Of a DNA stretch of 64,000 bases, positions 50,530-59,375 are shown in pieces; positions within the stretch are counted from its first letter, which is position 1; each line of letters opens with the position of its first letter. A program made the translations under genes and the position numbers. Origin of the DNA: Sinorhizobium sp. B11 (GTDB lineage Bacteria; Pseudomonadota; Alphaproteobacteria; Rhizobiales; Rhizobiaceae); the NCBI GenBank assembly GCA_039725955.1, contig CP091034.1, positions 3,784,501 to 3,848,500 on the forward strand, in the 5' to 3' direction. The notes under the pieces were generated by a model. The model did not search any database. It saw only the letters and a program-made list of their open reading frames with translations, and was not told where the DNA came from.

Positions 50530-52380
50530 ATGGAAGCGTTTTATATCGTGGTGCTGGTTGCGACGGCGCTCGTGCTTCTTGCGGCCTTCTCGAGCCTGCT
50601 TGCGTTCCGCTTCGGCGCTCCTCTCCTGCTGCTGTTTCTGATGATCGGGCTTGCCGCCGGCGTCGATGGTCTCGGCATCGAATTCAGCAACAACTACCTC
50701 GCCTATATTCTGGGCTCCATCGCGCTTGCGATTATCCTTTTCGATTCCGGCTTCGGTACACCGATGCAGGCCTTCCGGATTGCCGCGATACCGTCGTTGA
50801 CACTGGCATCGGTCGGCGTGCTCTTGACTGCCGGACTCTTCGCCTTCGCCGCCCGCTGGCTGCTGCATTTCAGCTGGCTGGAAGGCATGCTGCTTGGCTC
50901 AATTGTCGCCTCTACCGATGCTGCAGCCGTCTTCTTCCTGCTGCGCATCGGCGGCATCAACATCCGAGACAAGGTGCGCTCTACGCTGGAAGTCGAATCC
51001 GGCACCAACGACCCGATGGCGATCTTCCTGACCATCGCCCTGGTCGAGGTTCTCGCCAGCGGCGAACGTTACGCCGGCATCAATATCGGCATGCTCGCCA
51101 TGTTCATTCAGCAGATGGGCCTTGGCGTCATCCTCGGCCTGCTCGGCGGCATGATGATCGTGCTGATCGCCGGGCGGCTGGAAACGGATCGCGGCCTCAC
51201 GCCAATCTTCGTGCTGGCGCTCGCCTTGCTCGTCTTCTCCTTCACCGGCGCGGTTGGCGGCAGCGGCTTCCTCGCCGTCTACGTTGCCGGCATCTATGCC
51301 GGAAACCGAAAGATGCAGGCGATCGGCACCATCAGGCGCTTTCAGGACGGGATGACCTGGCTTGCCCAGATCATTATGTTCCTTGTGCTCGGCCTGCTGG
51401 CGACGCCTTCGCAATTCCCTGTCATCATCGTGCCGGCGATCCTGCTCGCTCTCTTCCTGATCTTCGTCGCCCGGCCGCTCGCCGTCTGGCTGTCGCTGCT
51501 GCCGTTCGATTATACGCAGCAGGAAATCGGCTTTGTCGCCTGGGTCGGTCTGCGCGGCGCAGTCTCAATCCTGCTTGCCATCATGCCGATCCTCGGCGGC
51601 CTGCAGCACAGCCAGATCTACTTCAACACCGCCTTCATCATCGTGCTCGTCTCGCTCCTCGTGCAGGGCTGGACAATCAAGCCGGTCGCCAAGCGCCTCG
51701 GTCTCATCATTCCGCCGCGCATCGGCGCGGTCGACAAAGTCGAGGTCGACCTGCCAGGCGCGGCCAATCACGAGCTGCTTTCCTATCGCGTCGTCAAGGA
51801 CAGCCCGGTTCTGCGTGGCGAGCGCATTCCGCGCTGGGCGGCACCCTCGCTTGTGATCCGCGACGGCAAGTCGATGCGCTACCAATATGCCGGTCGCCTG
51901 AGGGAAAACGATCTTGTCTACCTCTTCATCGCTCCCAGCTATTCGCGCCTGCTCGACCGGCTCTTCGCCAGTCGCGCACCTGTTGATGAGGATGACGCGG
52001 AATTTTTTGGCGCCTTCGCGCTGTCGCCGGCTCGCCCTGCCGCCGATCTCGATGCCGCCTATGGTCCGGGCCTGCTCAATGAATCCGAAAAGGGTTTGAC
52101 GATCGCCGAACTGATGAAACAGCGCCTCGGCGGCAAGGCGGATTATGCTGATCGCGTCCGTCTCGGCTCGCTCATTCTCATCGTCCGCGACCTCGACGAT
52201 CAGGATCACATCACCTCTGTCGGCATGTCATTGGAGGCCGTGGAACCGGCCATAACATTGCCGATCTTCATCAATCTGCGCGAAATTATCCAGCGTACCC
52301 GTGACCGTATGAAAGGCCGCAAAAAGCATGAGATGACGGCTGCGGAAAGTGCTGCCGGACGTGACGAAACCCCACGTTAA
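50530..52380 (+). CDS. K+/H+ antiporter, CPA1 family (CvrA/NhaP2-like)
   Basis: 616 residues. 12-13 membrane helices span residues 1-395; the ion-site motif LGSIVASTDAAAVFFLL carries the conserved Asp, and TLEVESGTNDPMAIFL the second Asp. An RCK/TrkA-C-type domain follows around 410-495 (ELLSYRVVKDSPVLRGERIP), then a CorC/HlyC-like end. It exports K+ in exchange for protons. The start follows AGGGG; a 22-codon longer frame is rejected. Confidence 0.92.
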   Translation: MEAFYIVVLVATALVLLAAFSSLLAFRFGAPLLLLFLMIGLAAGVDGLGIEFSNNYLAYILGSIALAIILFDSGFGTPMQAFRIAAIPSLTLASVGVLLTAGLFAFAARWLLHFSWLEGMLLGSIVASTDAAAVFFLLRIGGINIRDKVRSTLEVESGTNDPMAIFLTIALVEVLASGERYAGINIGMLAMFIQQMGLGVILGLLGGMMIVLIAGRLETDRGLTPIFVLALALLVFSFTGAVGGSGFLAVYVAGIYAGNRKMQAIGTIRRFQDGMTWLAQIIMFLVLGLLATPSQFPVIIVPAILLALFLIFVARPLAVWLSLLPFDYTQQEIGFVAWVGLRGAVSILLAIMPILGGLQHSQIYFNTAFIIVLVSLLVQGWTIKPVAKRLGLIIPPRIGAVDKVEVDLPGAANHELLSYRVVKDSPVLRGERIPRWAAPSLVIRDGKSMRYQYAGRLRENDLVYLFIAPSYSRLLDRLFASRAPVDEDDAEFFGAFALSPARPAADLDAAYGPGLLNESEKGLTIAELMKQRLGGKADYADRVRLGSLILIVRDLDDQDHITSVGMSLEAVEPAITLPIFINLREIIQRTRDRMKGRKKHEMTAAESAAGRDETPR

Positions 52381-52460
52381 AACGGCCGCCGACTGCCTTG
52401 CGTCTCCTCCGATCCTTGCTATGGTCGGCGCAACTTTCGCAACCACGAACGGATCCTTCC

Positions 52461-53657
52461 ATGGCAGCTTTCAAGACCCTCGACGACCTCAACGACATCG
52501 CCGGCAAGCGTGTTCTCGTCCGCGTCGACCTCAACGTCCCGGTCAAGGACGGCAAGGTTACGGACACGACCCGCATCGAGCGCGTCGCGCCGACGATCCT
52601 TGAACTGTCGAAAAAGGGAGCGAAGGTCATCCTGCTCGCCCATTTCGGCCGCCCGAAGGACGGCCCCTCGGCAGAATTCTCGCTTTCTCTGATTGCTCCG
52701 TCGGTCGAGGCGGTGCTCGACCACGCCGTGCTGACTGCGTCCGACTGCATCGGCCAAGCCGCCGCTTCCGCCGTCGCGAAGATGAACAATGGCGATATCC
52801 TGCTTCTGGAAAACACCCGCTTCCACAAGGGCGAGGAAAAGAACGATCCTGAATTCACAAAGGCGCTCGCCGCAAACGGCGATATCTATGTGAACGACGC
52901 CTTCTCCGCTGCTCACCGCGCCCACTCCTCCACCGAGGGCCTTGCCCATCACCTGCCGGCCTATGCGGGGCGCACGATGCAGGCAGAACTCGAGGCGCTC
53001 GAAAAAGGCCTCGGCAACCCGATCCGTCCGGTCGTCGCCATCGTCGGTGGCGCCAAGGTCTCGACCAAGATCGACCTTCTTATGAACCTCGTGAAGAAGG
53101 TCGATGCGCTCGTGATCGGCGGCGGCATGGCCAACACCTTCATCGCCGCCCGGGGCACCAATGTCGGCAAGTCGCTCTGCGAACATGACCTCGCCGATAC
53201 CGCCAAGCAGATCATGATCGAAGCCGCCACCGCCGGCTGTGCGATCGTTCTGCCGGAAGACGGCGTCGTCGCCCGCGAATTCAAGGCAGGAGCGGCCAAT
53301 GAGATCGTCTCGATCGAAGCCATCCCCGGTGACGCCATGGTCCTCGATGTCGGTCCAAAGTCGGTCGAAGCCGTCAAGGCCTGGATCGAGCGCGCCACGA
53401 CGCTCGTCTGGAACGGTCCGCTCGGCGCCTTTGAAATCGAGCCCTTCGACACAGCGACCGTCGCCGCTGCGAGATACGCCGCCGAGCGCACCAAGGCCGG
53501 CAAGCTCACGTCGGTCGCAGGCGGTGGCGATACGGTCTCGGCGCTGAACCATGCCGGCGTTGCCGAAGAATTTACCTATGTTTCGACGGCAGGCGGCGCC
53601 TTCCTCGAATGGATGGAAGGCAAGGAACTGCCGGGCGTGGCCGTTCTCTCTCGGTAA
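52461..53657 (+). CDS. pgk: Phosphoglycerate kinase
   Basis: 398 residues. Substrate-binding marks are KRVLVRVDLNVPVKDGKV, LLAHFGRPKDG and DAFSAAHRAHSST. The nucleotide site shows VAIVGGAKVSTKIDLL and the C-terminal AGGGDTVSALNH. It makes ATP from 1,3-bisphosphoglycerate. The start MAAFKTLDDLN is 21 codons inside a longer frame that overlaps the antiporter region. Confidence 0.97.
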   Translation: MAAFKTLDDLNDIAGKRVLVRVDLNVPVKDGKVTDTTRIERVAPTILELSKKGAKVILLAHFGRPKDGPSAEFSLSLIAPSVEAVLDHAVLTASDCIGQAAASAVAKMNNGDILLLENTRFHKGEEKNDPEFTKALAANGDIYVNDAFSAAHRAHSSTEGLAHHLPAYAGRTMQAELEALEKGLGNPIRPVVAIVGGAKVSTKIDLLMNLVKKVDALVIGGGMANTFIAARGTNVGKSLCEHDLADTAKQIMIEAATAGCAIVLPEDGVVAREFKAGAANEIVSIEAIPGDAMVLDVGPKSVEAVKAWIERATTLVWNGPLGAFEIEPFDTATVAAARYAAERTKAGKLTSVAGGGDTVSALNHAGVAEEFTYVSTAGGAFLEWMEGKELPGVAVLSR

Positions 53658-53766
53658 CGGCCCGTTGGCCATAAGCCGATTCGGCAGATATTCCAGCAGG
53701 ATAGGTCGCGGGAGCGAACGCTTCCGCGGTCTTTTGCTCACGAAGAGGAAAAATTCCCGAACTTTC

Positions 53767-53793
53767 AAACGATTGAAATCATTTCAATCGTTT
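53767..53793. promoter_or_regulatory. 27-bp perfect palindrome upstream of the aldolase gene
   Basis: Arms AAACGATTGAAAT and ATTTCAATCGTTT around a central C. A third TTTCAA follows at 53791-53796 and a fourth precedes the left arm at 53763-53768. It is about 95-120 bp before the aldolase start. Such an arrangement is typical of LacI-type operators. PckR, which controls fbaB in Sinorhizobium meliloti, is the leading candidate (inference). Confidence 0.7.
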
Positions 53794-53888
53794 CAATGAC
53801 TTAGCGCTCCCATTTTTCTCGCTATAAACTTCTGTTATCCGAGTTCTATATTGTCAATTCTACCGGGTTTCATTGTGGAGAGAACGAG

Positions 53889-54914
53889 ATGAGCGAACGA
53901 CTGGAAGACATTGCAGTTAAGATGGTTGCTGGCGGTCGGGGCCTGCTTGCCGCCGATGAATCGACCTCCACCATCAAGAAGCGTTTCGATGCGATCAATC
54001 TTGAATCGACCGAAACCAGCCGACGCGATTATCGCGAGATGCTCTTCCGCTCGGAAGACGCAATGAAGAAGTACATTTCCGGCGTCATCCTCTACGAGGA
54101 AACCCTGTATCAGAAAGCCGCTGACGGCACGTCTTTCGTCGACATCATCAAGGCTGCCGACAGCATTCCGGGCATCAAGGTCGATATCGGCGCCAAGCCG
54201 ATGGCAAAATATCCGGGTGAAACCGTCACCGAAGGCCTTGATGGCCTCGCAGACCGGCTTGCCAGATATTATGAGGCCGGCGCCCGCTTCGCCAAGTGGC
54301 GCGGCGTCATCGCCATCTCGCAGACCCTGCCGAGCCGTGGTTCCGTGCGCGCCAACGCCCAGGCGCTGGCTCGCTATGCCGCGCTCTGCCAGGAAGCCAA
54401 GATCGTACCGATCGTCGAGCCGGAATGCCTGATGGACGGAAAGCCGGGCGACCACAATATCGACCGTTGCGCCGAAGTGACCGAATCCACGCTGCGCATC
54501 GTGTTCGAGGAACTTGCTGATGCCCGTGTCAGCCTCGAGGGCATGATCCTGAAACCGAACATGGTCATTGACGGCAAGAATGCCCGCAAGGCCTCGGTTG
54601 CGGAAGTGGCGGAGCGCACCGTCCAGGTGTTGAAGCGCACGGTTCCGTCATCCGTTCCGGGGATCGCCTTCCTCTCCGGCGGCCAGACCACGGAAGAAGC
54701 GACAGCCCATCTCTCCGCCATCAACTCCGGTTATGAGCTGCCCTGGTTTGTCACCTTCTCCTATGGCCGTGCTCTGCAGGACAGTGCACTCAAGGCCTGG
54801 AACGGCCAGCAGGAAAACGTCGCTGCCGGCCAGCGCGAATTCGCACACCGCGCCGAGATGAACAGCCTCGCCGCCAAGGGCAACTGGAAGGCCGAACTCG
54901 AAAAGGCCGCATGA
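53889..54914 (+). CDS. fbaB: Class I fructose-bisphosphate aldolase
   Basis: 341 residues of the metal-free Schiff-base type. It shows GRGLLAADESTSTIKKRF, RSEDAMKKYISGVILYEETL in part, FAKWRGVIAIS and LEGMILKPNMVIDGK, where the Lys in ILKPNMV forms the Schiff base. It works in glycolysis and gluconeogenesis. The start follows GGAGAGAACGAG. In S. meliloti the equivalent gene at this locus is called fbaB. Confidence 0.95.
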   Translation: MSERLEDIAVKMVAGGRGLLAADESTSTIKKRFDAINLESTETSRRDYREMLFRSEDAMKKYISGVILYEETLYQKAADGTSFVDIIKAADSIPGIKVDIGAKPMAKYPGETVTEGLDGLADRLARYYEAGARFAKWRGVIAISQTLPSRGSVRANAQALARYAALCQEAKIVPIVEPECLMDGKPGDHNIDRCAEVTESTLRIVFEELADARVSLEGMILKPNMVIDGKNARKASVAEVAERTVQVLKRTVPSSVPGIAFLSGGQTTEEATAHLSAINSGYELPWFVTFSYGRALQDSALKAWNGQQENVAAGQREFAHRAEMNSLAAKGNWKAELEKAA

Positions 54915-54937
54915 GCCTTTTGGATGCTTGAGAAAAC

Positions 54938-54972
54938 AGACAGGCGGCGAGCACCCTCGCCGCCTGTCTTTG
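54938..54972 (+). terminator. Aldolase gene terminator
   Basis: Perfect 13-bp stem AGACAGGCGGCGA (54938-54950) and TCGCCGCCTGTCT (54957-54969), loop GCACCC, then a short T-run. Confidence 0.9.
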
Positions 54973-55072
54973 TTCCTGCCAGTCGCGAAGCCGATTTGTC
55001 ATGGCGACAAGATAGTCCTTCGCCGCAACCACGAGCCTCGATAATCATGGCGCCACCATTGTTGGAGCCGCC

Positions 55073-55993
55073 ATGAACAGCTTGTCCTACCTCACCGTCG
55101 ACGTCTTCACCTCCACCCGCTATGAGGGCAATCCGCTCGCGGTCATGAGCGATGCCAGGGGCATCAGCGATGCGGCAATGCAAAAGATTGCCGCCGAGTT
55201 CGGCTATTCCGAAGTAACCTTCGTGCTGCCGCCTGAGAACCCCGAAAACACCGCAAGAGTTCGCATCTTCACGCCGACAATGGAGGTGCCGTTCGCGGGG
55301 CATCCCAATGTCGGCACTGCCTATGTTCTCGGCCAGCAGAACGAAATCTTCGGTCGCGCCATTGGCGATAGGCTGCGGTTCGAGGAAAAGGCCGGCCTTG
55401 TGGAAGTGACCCTGCAGCGCCGTGAAGGTCGCGTCACCGGAGCAACCATCCGTGCTCCACGGCCGCTTGAAATAGGCGACAGAATATCCGAGACCGTCAT
55501 TGCCGATTGCGTCTCCATTGATCCCTCCTCGATCCGCAAGAACATGCATGCCCCGGTCTTTGCCTCGGTGGGACTGAACTTCGCCGTCGCAGAACTCGAG
55601 AGTCTCGAGGCTCTGGCCGCAGCAAGTCCCAATCTGAACGGCTTCCAGGCGGCGGCTAGGGGCGTGGCCGGCAGCCATGACTTTTCGCTGTTCCTCTATG
55701 TACGTCCCACCGCTACCCCCTGGAACATCCGCGCCCGCATGTTCGCGCCGCTGGACAACGTCATTGAAGATCCGGCGACCGGAAGCGCATCAGCCGCCCT
55801 CTCCGCCTATCTCGTCTCGCTGCTGCCGGAGGCGGACGTCAGCCAGCACGTGACGATCGAACAGGGCGTCGAAATGGGCCGGCGCAGCATCATCGAACTC
55901 GATGTCGTCAAGACGGTCGGCACGGTCACTGACGTGACGATCTCGGGAAGCTGCGTGCCGATCATGAAAGGCGAGATCATCCTGCGGGACTGA
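55073..55993 (+). CDS. PhzF-family isomerase/epimerase-like protein
   Basis: 306 residues with the two-domain diaminopimelate-epimerase-like fold. The family start is YLTVDVFTSTRYEGNPLAV, then FGYSEVTFVLPP and the catalytic/phosphate motif VPFAGHPNVGTAYVL. The second phosphate-binding site is EDPATGSASAALSAYL. True phenazine synthesis is not implied because no other phz genes are present. The substrate is unknown. Confidence 0.9.
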   Translation: MNSLSYLTVDVFTSTRYEGNPLAVMSDARGISDAAMQKIAAEFGYSEVTFVLPPENPENTARVRIFTPTMEVPFAGHPNVGTAYVLGQQNEIFGRAIGDRLRFEEKAGLVEVTLQRREGRVTGATIRAPRPLEIGDRISETVIADCVSIDPSSIRKNMHAPVFASVGLNFAVAELESLEALAAASPNLNGFQAAARGVAGSHDFSLFLYVRPTATPWNIRARMFAPLDNVIEDPATGSASAALSAYLVSLLPEADVSQHVTIEQGVEMGRRSIIELDVVKTVGTVTDVTISGSCVPIMKGEIILRD

Positions 55994-55999
55994 CCCCGC

Positions 56000-56167
56000 C
56001 TATTGCACCAGGAAATCACGCGCCAGCAACGCCACCGCCCAGATGGCAAAGGCAATCAGCGCGATCTTCCAGAAATCCATCCGGCGGCGCAGCCCCGGAT
56101 AGCCGAGCGGCTTGATGATCTGGATTGCCATGGCAAGGATGAGTAGCAACGCTATCAGCTTTGTCAT
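56000..56167 (-). CDS. Small two-helix inner-membrane protein
   Basis: 55 residues: MTKLIALLLILAMAIQIIKP, a charged turn with GYPGLRRRMD, and a second helix WKIALIAFAIWAVALLARDF. Basic residues between the helices favour a loop on the cytoplasmic side. The frame extends 35 codons upstream without any family feature, so the ATG at 56165-56167 is chosen; its ribosome site is weak. Function unknown. It ends six bases from the convergent PhzF stop. Confidence 0.65.
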   Translation of the reverse strand: MTKLIALLLILAMAIQIIKPLGYPGLRRRMDFWKIALIAFAIWAVALLARDFLVQ

Positions 56168-56342
56168 GGCTTTATTTTTTCCATTTATCAGAATGTCACA
56201 GGACGGACATTTTTTCACGCGAACACAGGAATATCTACACGCCGTAAAGGCATTCCGGGACACAATCAACACTCTTATGGACTGGGCAGATTAACGTCGC
56301 GCCTTATGTCTTTTTCGAAGCGAACACGCCGAGTCTGGGGAT

Positions 56343-57623
56343 ATGACAAGAAATCTGCTGTCCGTCGCTGCGCTGCTCTTTGGCACGCTCTTCCTTTTCA
56401 TGGGCAACGGACTGCAGGGCATTCTGCTTCCTGTGCGCGGAAACCTCGAAGGTTATGCCACGACCACGCTCGGTCTGCTCGGGACCTCCTGGGCAGCAGG
56501 TTTTGTTATTGGCTGCCTGGTTGCACCGAAGATGGTGCGTCGCGTCGGCCATGTACGCGCGTTCTCCGGCTTTATCGCCATCATCGCCATCATCGCGCTT
56601 GTCAGCGGCATCATCATCGATCCGGTCTGGTGGGTCATCCTGCGTGCCGTCACCGGTTTCTCCACTGCCGGGACTTCGATGATCATCGAAAGCTGGCTGA
56701 ACGAACGGGCGAACAATGAGAGCCGCGGCGCGATCTTCTCGCTGTATATCGGCATCACCCTCCTTGGCGTCGTGGGCGGCCAGATGATGATCCCGCTCGA
56801 AGACGTGCGCACGCCCGTACTCTTCATGATCTGCGGCATCTTCTACTGCATCGCCATGCTGCCGACGACGCTGTCGACCGCAGCCTCACCGCAGCCGCTG
56901 AAAGCAGTCAAACTCGATCTGCCTGCGCTCTATCGCAATTCGCCGGTTTCCTGTCTCGGCATCCTGCTGGTCGGCATTGCCAATGGCGCCTATGGTACGC
57001 TCGGTGCCGTCTTCGGTGCGGGTGCGGGTCTTTCCGACACTTCGATTGCAGTGATGATGAGCACCACCATCTTTGCCGGCGCGGTGATGCAGCTTCCGGC
57101 CGGACGCCTGTCAGATCGTATCGACCGTCGCTACGTCCTGGCAGCCATGTCAGCCATCGCGGCGCTCGCCGGGCTCCTGATCTTCCTCCTGCATCCGTCC
57201 TCCCCAGCCTTCCTGATCGGCCTCGTCATCCTCTACGGTGCGGTCGCCAACACGCTCTATCCGATCGCTGTCGCCCACGCGAACGACTTTGCCTCATCGG
57301 AGGATTTCGTAAAGGTTTCCGGCGGCCTGCTGCTGCTCTACGGCATCGGCACCGTTATCGGGCCGACGATCGGAGGTCCGGTCATGTCAGTCGTCAGCCC
57401 GCATGCACTCTTCTTGGTGACAGCGCTCGCCCATCTCCTGATCACCGGCTATGCCATCCTCAGAAGCCGCATTCGTGCGGCCATTCCGGCGAGCGACCGC
57501 GATGCCTATACGACGATTCCGACAGCAACATCTCCGACGCTCACGCCGCAAAGCATGTCGCTTGCCGATCGCAGCTCCAACAAGTCTCCCGAAAGCGGCG
57601 ATCCTGCTGTAAAGTTTGGCTGA
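56343..57623 (+). CDS. MFS transporter (YcaD-like)
   Basis: 426 residues with 12 membrane helices. The MFS motif between helices 2 and 3 is VAPKMVRRVGHVRAFSGF, repeated as PAGRLSDRIDRRYVLAAMSA between helices 8 and 9. SWLNERANNESRGAIFSLY is typical of the YcaD/UMF1-like group. A ~45-residue Ser/Thr-rich cytoplasmic tail follows. The substrate is unknown. Confidence 0.88.
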   Translation: MTRNLLSVAALLFGTLFLFMGNGLQGILLPVRGNLEGYATTTLGLLGTSWAAGFVIGCLVAPKMVRRVGHVRAFSGFIAIIAIIALVSGIIIDPVWWVILRAVTGFSTAGTSMIIESWLNERANNESRGAIFSLYIGITLLGVVGGQMMIPLEDVRTPVLFMICGIFYCIAMLPTTLSTAASPQPLKAVKLDLPALYRNSPVSCLGILLVGIANGAYGTLGAVFGAGAGLSDTSIAVMMSTTIFAGAVMQLPAGRLSDRIDRRYVLAAMSAIAALAGLLIFLLHPSSPAFLIGLVILYGAVANTLYPIAVAHANDFASSEDFVKVSGGLLLLYGIGTVIGPTIGGPVMSVVSPHALFLVTALAHLLITGYAILRSRIRAAIPASDRDAYTTIPTATSPTLTPQSMSLADRSSNKSPESGDPAVKFG

Positions 57624-57747
57624 CGGACTGAGGCATGTCGCGCGAAAAATGCGCAGCGATTTTGCGATAGCGACACGCTTGCAACAGAGACTTGAAGCGT
57701 GGGCCGAAATCCTAGGGATCGCCACACGGTTTGCAGGAGGAGCGACA

Positions 57748-57939
57748 ATGAGCTTGATGGATGACGATAGGCCGCAGAAGAAGACAGCGCACGAGATCGG
57801 CTCCGATCTCTCCATGCTTTCGGTCGACGAGTTGAGAGCACGCGTGGAACTTTTGAAAACCGAGATCGCACGGCTCGAGGCCGAGGCCGCCAAGAAGGCT
57901 TCCGGCCGATTGGCCGCCGAAAATCTTTTCCGATCATAA
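57748..57939 (+). CDS. DUF1192 small protein
   Basis: 63 residues: MSLMDDDRPQKKTAHEIGSD, then LSMLSVDELRARVELLKTEI and a helical end (ARLEAEAAKKASGRLAAENLF). This is the alphaproteobacterial DUF1192 family, mostly one coiled coil, function unknown. GGAGGAGCG precedes the ATG; a 44-codon longer frame is rejected. Confidence 0.85.
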   Translation: MSLMDDDRPQKKTAHEIGSDLSMLSVDELRARVELLKTEIARLEAEAAKKASGRLAAENLFRS

Positions 57940-58001
57940 GACTGTGAGCGAGCAAATATTGCTTCGTATTTACTTTCGTTAAGTCTTAAATCGGGACGAC
58001 A

Positions 58002-58016
58002 TTAATAAAAAATTAA
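58002..58016 (+). promoter_or_regulatory. CtrA-like box 1
   Basis: TTAA (58002-58005), seven bases, TTAA (58013-58016). It is AT-rich and about 100 bp before the terminator of the candidate small RNA. Confidence 0.45.
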
Positions 58017-58114
58017 GCTTTATAAGGTATTACTGTTGCTGTTCAGATTCTTCTGGACCTCAGACAGTTTTCCAAGCGGTGAATTGGTCTGATTTTTCTC
58101 CCTGTTTTACCTTG

Positions 58115-58141
58115 AGAGCCGCTTTTGCGGCTCTTCTTTTT
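58115..58141 (+). terminator. Strong intrinsic terminator in intergenic region
   Basis: Perfect 8-bp stem AGAGCCGC (58115-58122) and GCGGCTCT (58127-58134) with TTTT loop, then TCTTTTTG. It is 175 bp past the DUF1192 stop, too far to be a simple end of that gene without a transcript in between. Confidence 0.85.
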
Positions 58142-58176
58142 GCGCTGCCTTAGACCTTTCCACGAAACTGTGGAGA

Positions 58177-58191
58177 TTAACCTTTTCTTAA
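58177..58191 (+). promoter_or_regulatory. CtrA-like box 2, upstream of the DUF1465 gene
   Basis: TTAA (58177-58180), CCTTTTC, TTAA (58188-58191). The first half reads TTAACC. It is 122 bp before the DUF1465 start, a fitting distance for a promoter with a ~90-nt leader. Confidence 0.5.
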
Positions 58192-58312
58192 GAAACGGCT
58201 TGCGCATCTAGGTTAAAGATACCATCTTGAAATCACGAAGACCGGCTTGGGAAACTTTTTCCGGGAACCCGGCGTTACCTGATAGTAGATGCGTGCAACA
58301 GGGATTCTTTAG

Positions 58313-58829
58313 ATGTCGGAACTTGGATTGAACACAATCAGTTTTGCTGGCCGCGCTGCCGCATCCTCGCAGTTCAAGACGCTGTATGCAGAGGGCATGT
58401 CGCTGGTCGAAGAAACCGCATCCTATCTCGACGGCCAGGGCCGCGCAGCCTCCAAGGTGCTGCCGCGCATGGCCTCGGTCCTTTATGCGGCTGAATCAAT
58501 GCGCCTCACGACCCGCCTGATGCAGATGGCTTCCTGGCTGCTGCTGCAGCGCGCCGTCAACAATGGCGAAATGTCCCGCGATCAGGTCTTGGCCGAGAAA
58601 AAACAAGGTCAGGCTCGATGGCTTCAACGTCGATCGCAATGCTCCGGGCTGGGGCGACCTGCCGGAATCCTTCCGCGATCTCGTGGAGCGCTCGCTTCGC
58701 CTGCAGAACCGCATTGCCCTGCTCGACCGCGAAATCTACCGCCCGGCAGAAGCTGCGATCGTTCCCGATAATCAGAACAGCGTCCAGGCCCAGCTTTCCC
58801 TGCTGCAGACGGCCTTCGGCAACAACTGA
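58313..58829 (+). pseudogene. DUF1465 protein, frameshifted
   Basis: The first frame gives MSELGLNTISFAGRAAASSQ to DQVLAEKK, then loses similarity. The correct ending (NKVRLDGFNVDRNAPGWGDL, then PESFRDLVERSLRLQNRIAL to AFGNN) is in another frame. Removing one A from the A6 run at 58598-58603 restores a normal ~171-residue DUF1465 protein reading LAEKNKVRLDGFN. Function unknown; the family is restricted to alphaproteobacteria. Sequencing error is plausible since both parts are intact. Confidence 0.85.
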
Positions 58830-58850
58830 TCTGACATCATAGAATTCTTG

Positions 58851-58882
58851 AAACCGGCTGCGGGGACGCGGCCGGTTTTTTA
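58851..58882 (+). terminator. DUF1465 gene terminator
   Basis: Stem AAACCGGC (58851-58858) and GCCGGTTT (58871-58878), 12-base loop, then a T-run. Confidence 0.8.
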
Positions 58883-58902
58883 TTTGCGCGTCGTAAGACC
58901 CA

Positions 58903-58935
58903 ATACAAAAAAGCCCGGCACAAGGCCGGGCTTTT
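58903..58935 (-). terminator. rpmE terminator
   Basis: Stem AAAAGCCCGG (58909-58918) and CCGGGCTTTT (58926-58935). On the minus strand TTGTATTGG extends the T-run after the rpmE stop. Confidence 0.85.
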
Positions 58936-58960
58936 GAATAATCCGCAAAGCGGAAGCGAA

Positions 58961-59182
58961 TTAGAGGCCGAGGCCGCCGAAACGCTTGTTGAACTTCGAG
59001 ACACGGCCGCCGCGGTCCATGAGCTGCTGGTTGCCGCCAGTCCAGGCCGGGTGCGACTTGGAGTCGATTTCGAGGTTCATGACAGCGCCTTCCGAACCCC
59101 AGGTCGAGCGGGTTTCGTACTCGGTGCCATCGGTCATGACTACCTTGATGGTATGGTAGTCGGGATGGATGCCTTCCTTCAT
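58961..59182 (-). CDS. rpmE: 50S ribosomal protein L31
   Basis: 73 residues: MKEGIHPDYHTIKVVMTDGT, then STWGSEG and HPAWTGGNQQLMDRGGRV with SKFNKRFG. The zinc-binding Cys residues of the C+ form are absent, so this is the zinc-independent C- type by residue content. It is a surface protein of the large subunit. Confidence 0.96.
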   Translation of the reverse strand: MKEGIHPDYHTIKVVMTDGTEYETRSTWGSEGAVMNLEIDSKSHPAWTGGNQQLMDRGGRVSKFNKRFGGLGL

Positions 59183-59375
59183 GACAATCTTCCTGCGATG
59201 CCGAGGTCCAATTTGCCGCAGACAGTTGCGGCGGAAGAACCGATTGAATAAATGAAGCCGCAGTCGTGAAGGCTACGGCTTCCCATTAGGATGCGGTGCC
59301 TATACATGAAGGGCGCCGGGATAACAAGGGCCAAGGAGCCGCAATACGCGGTCTTTGAGGGCGATCGGAGACAAT

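Larger units (their letters stand above)
57940..58312 (+). other. Intergenic region with CtrA boxes and candidate small RNA
   Basis: 373 bp with no protein gene. It contains two perfect TTAA-N7-TTAA sequences and, between them, a strong terminator (58115-58141). A transcript starting around 58030-58050 and ending at that terminator would be a ~95-nt small RNA. Start site and identity are not known. Confidence 0.45.

Noticed and set aside
53709..53724. Hairpin GGGAGC-GAAC-GCTTCC after pgk as a terminator
   Set aside because: The stem is short with a wobble pair and the T-run after it is weak and displaced.
52419..53768. 449-codon open frame opposite pgk
   Set aside because: It is a shadow of pgk; its composition is a by-product of pgk codon use and it would also cross the promoter region of the aldolase gene.
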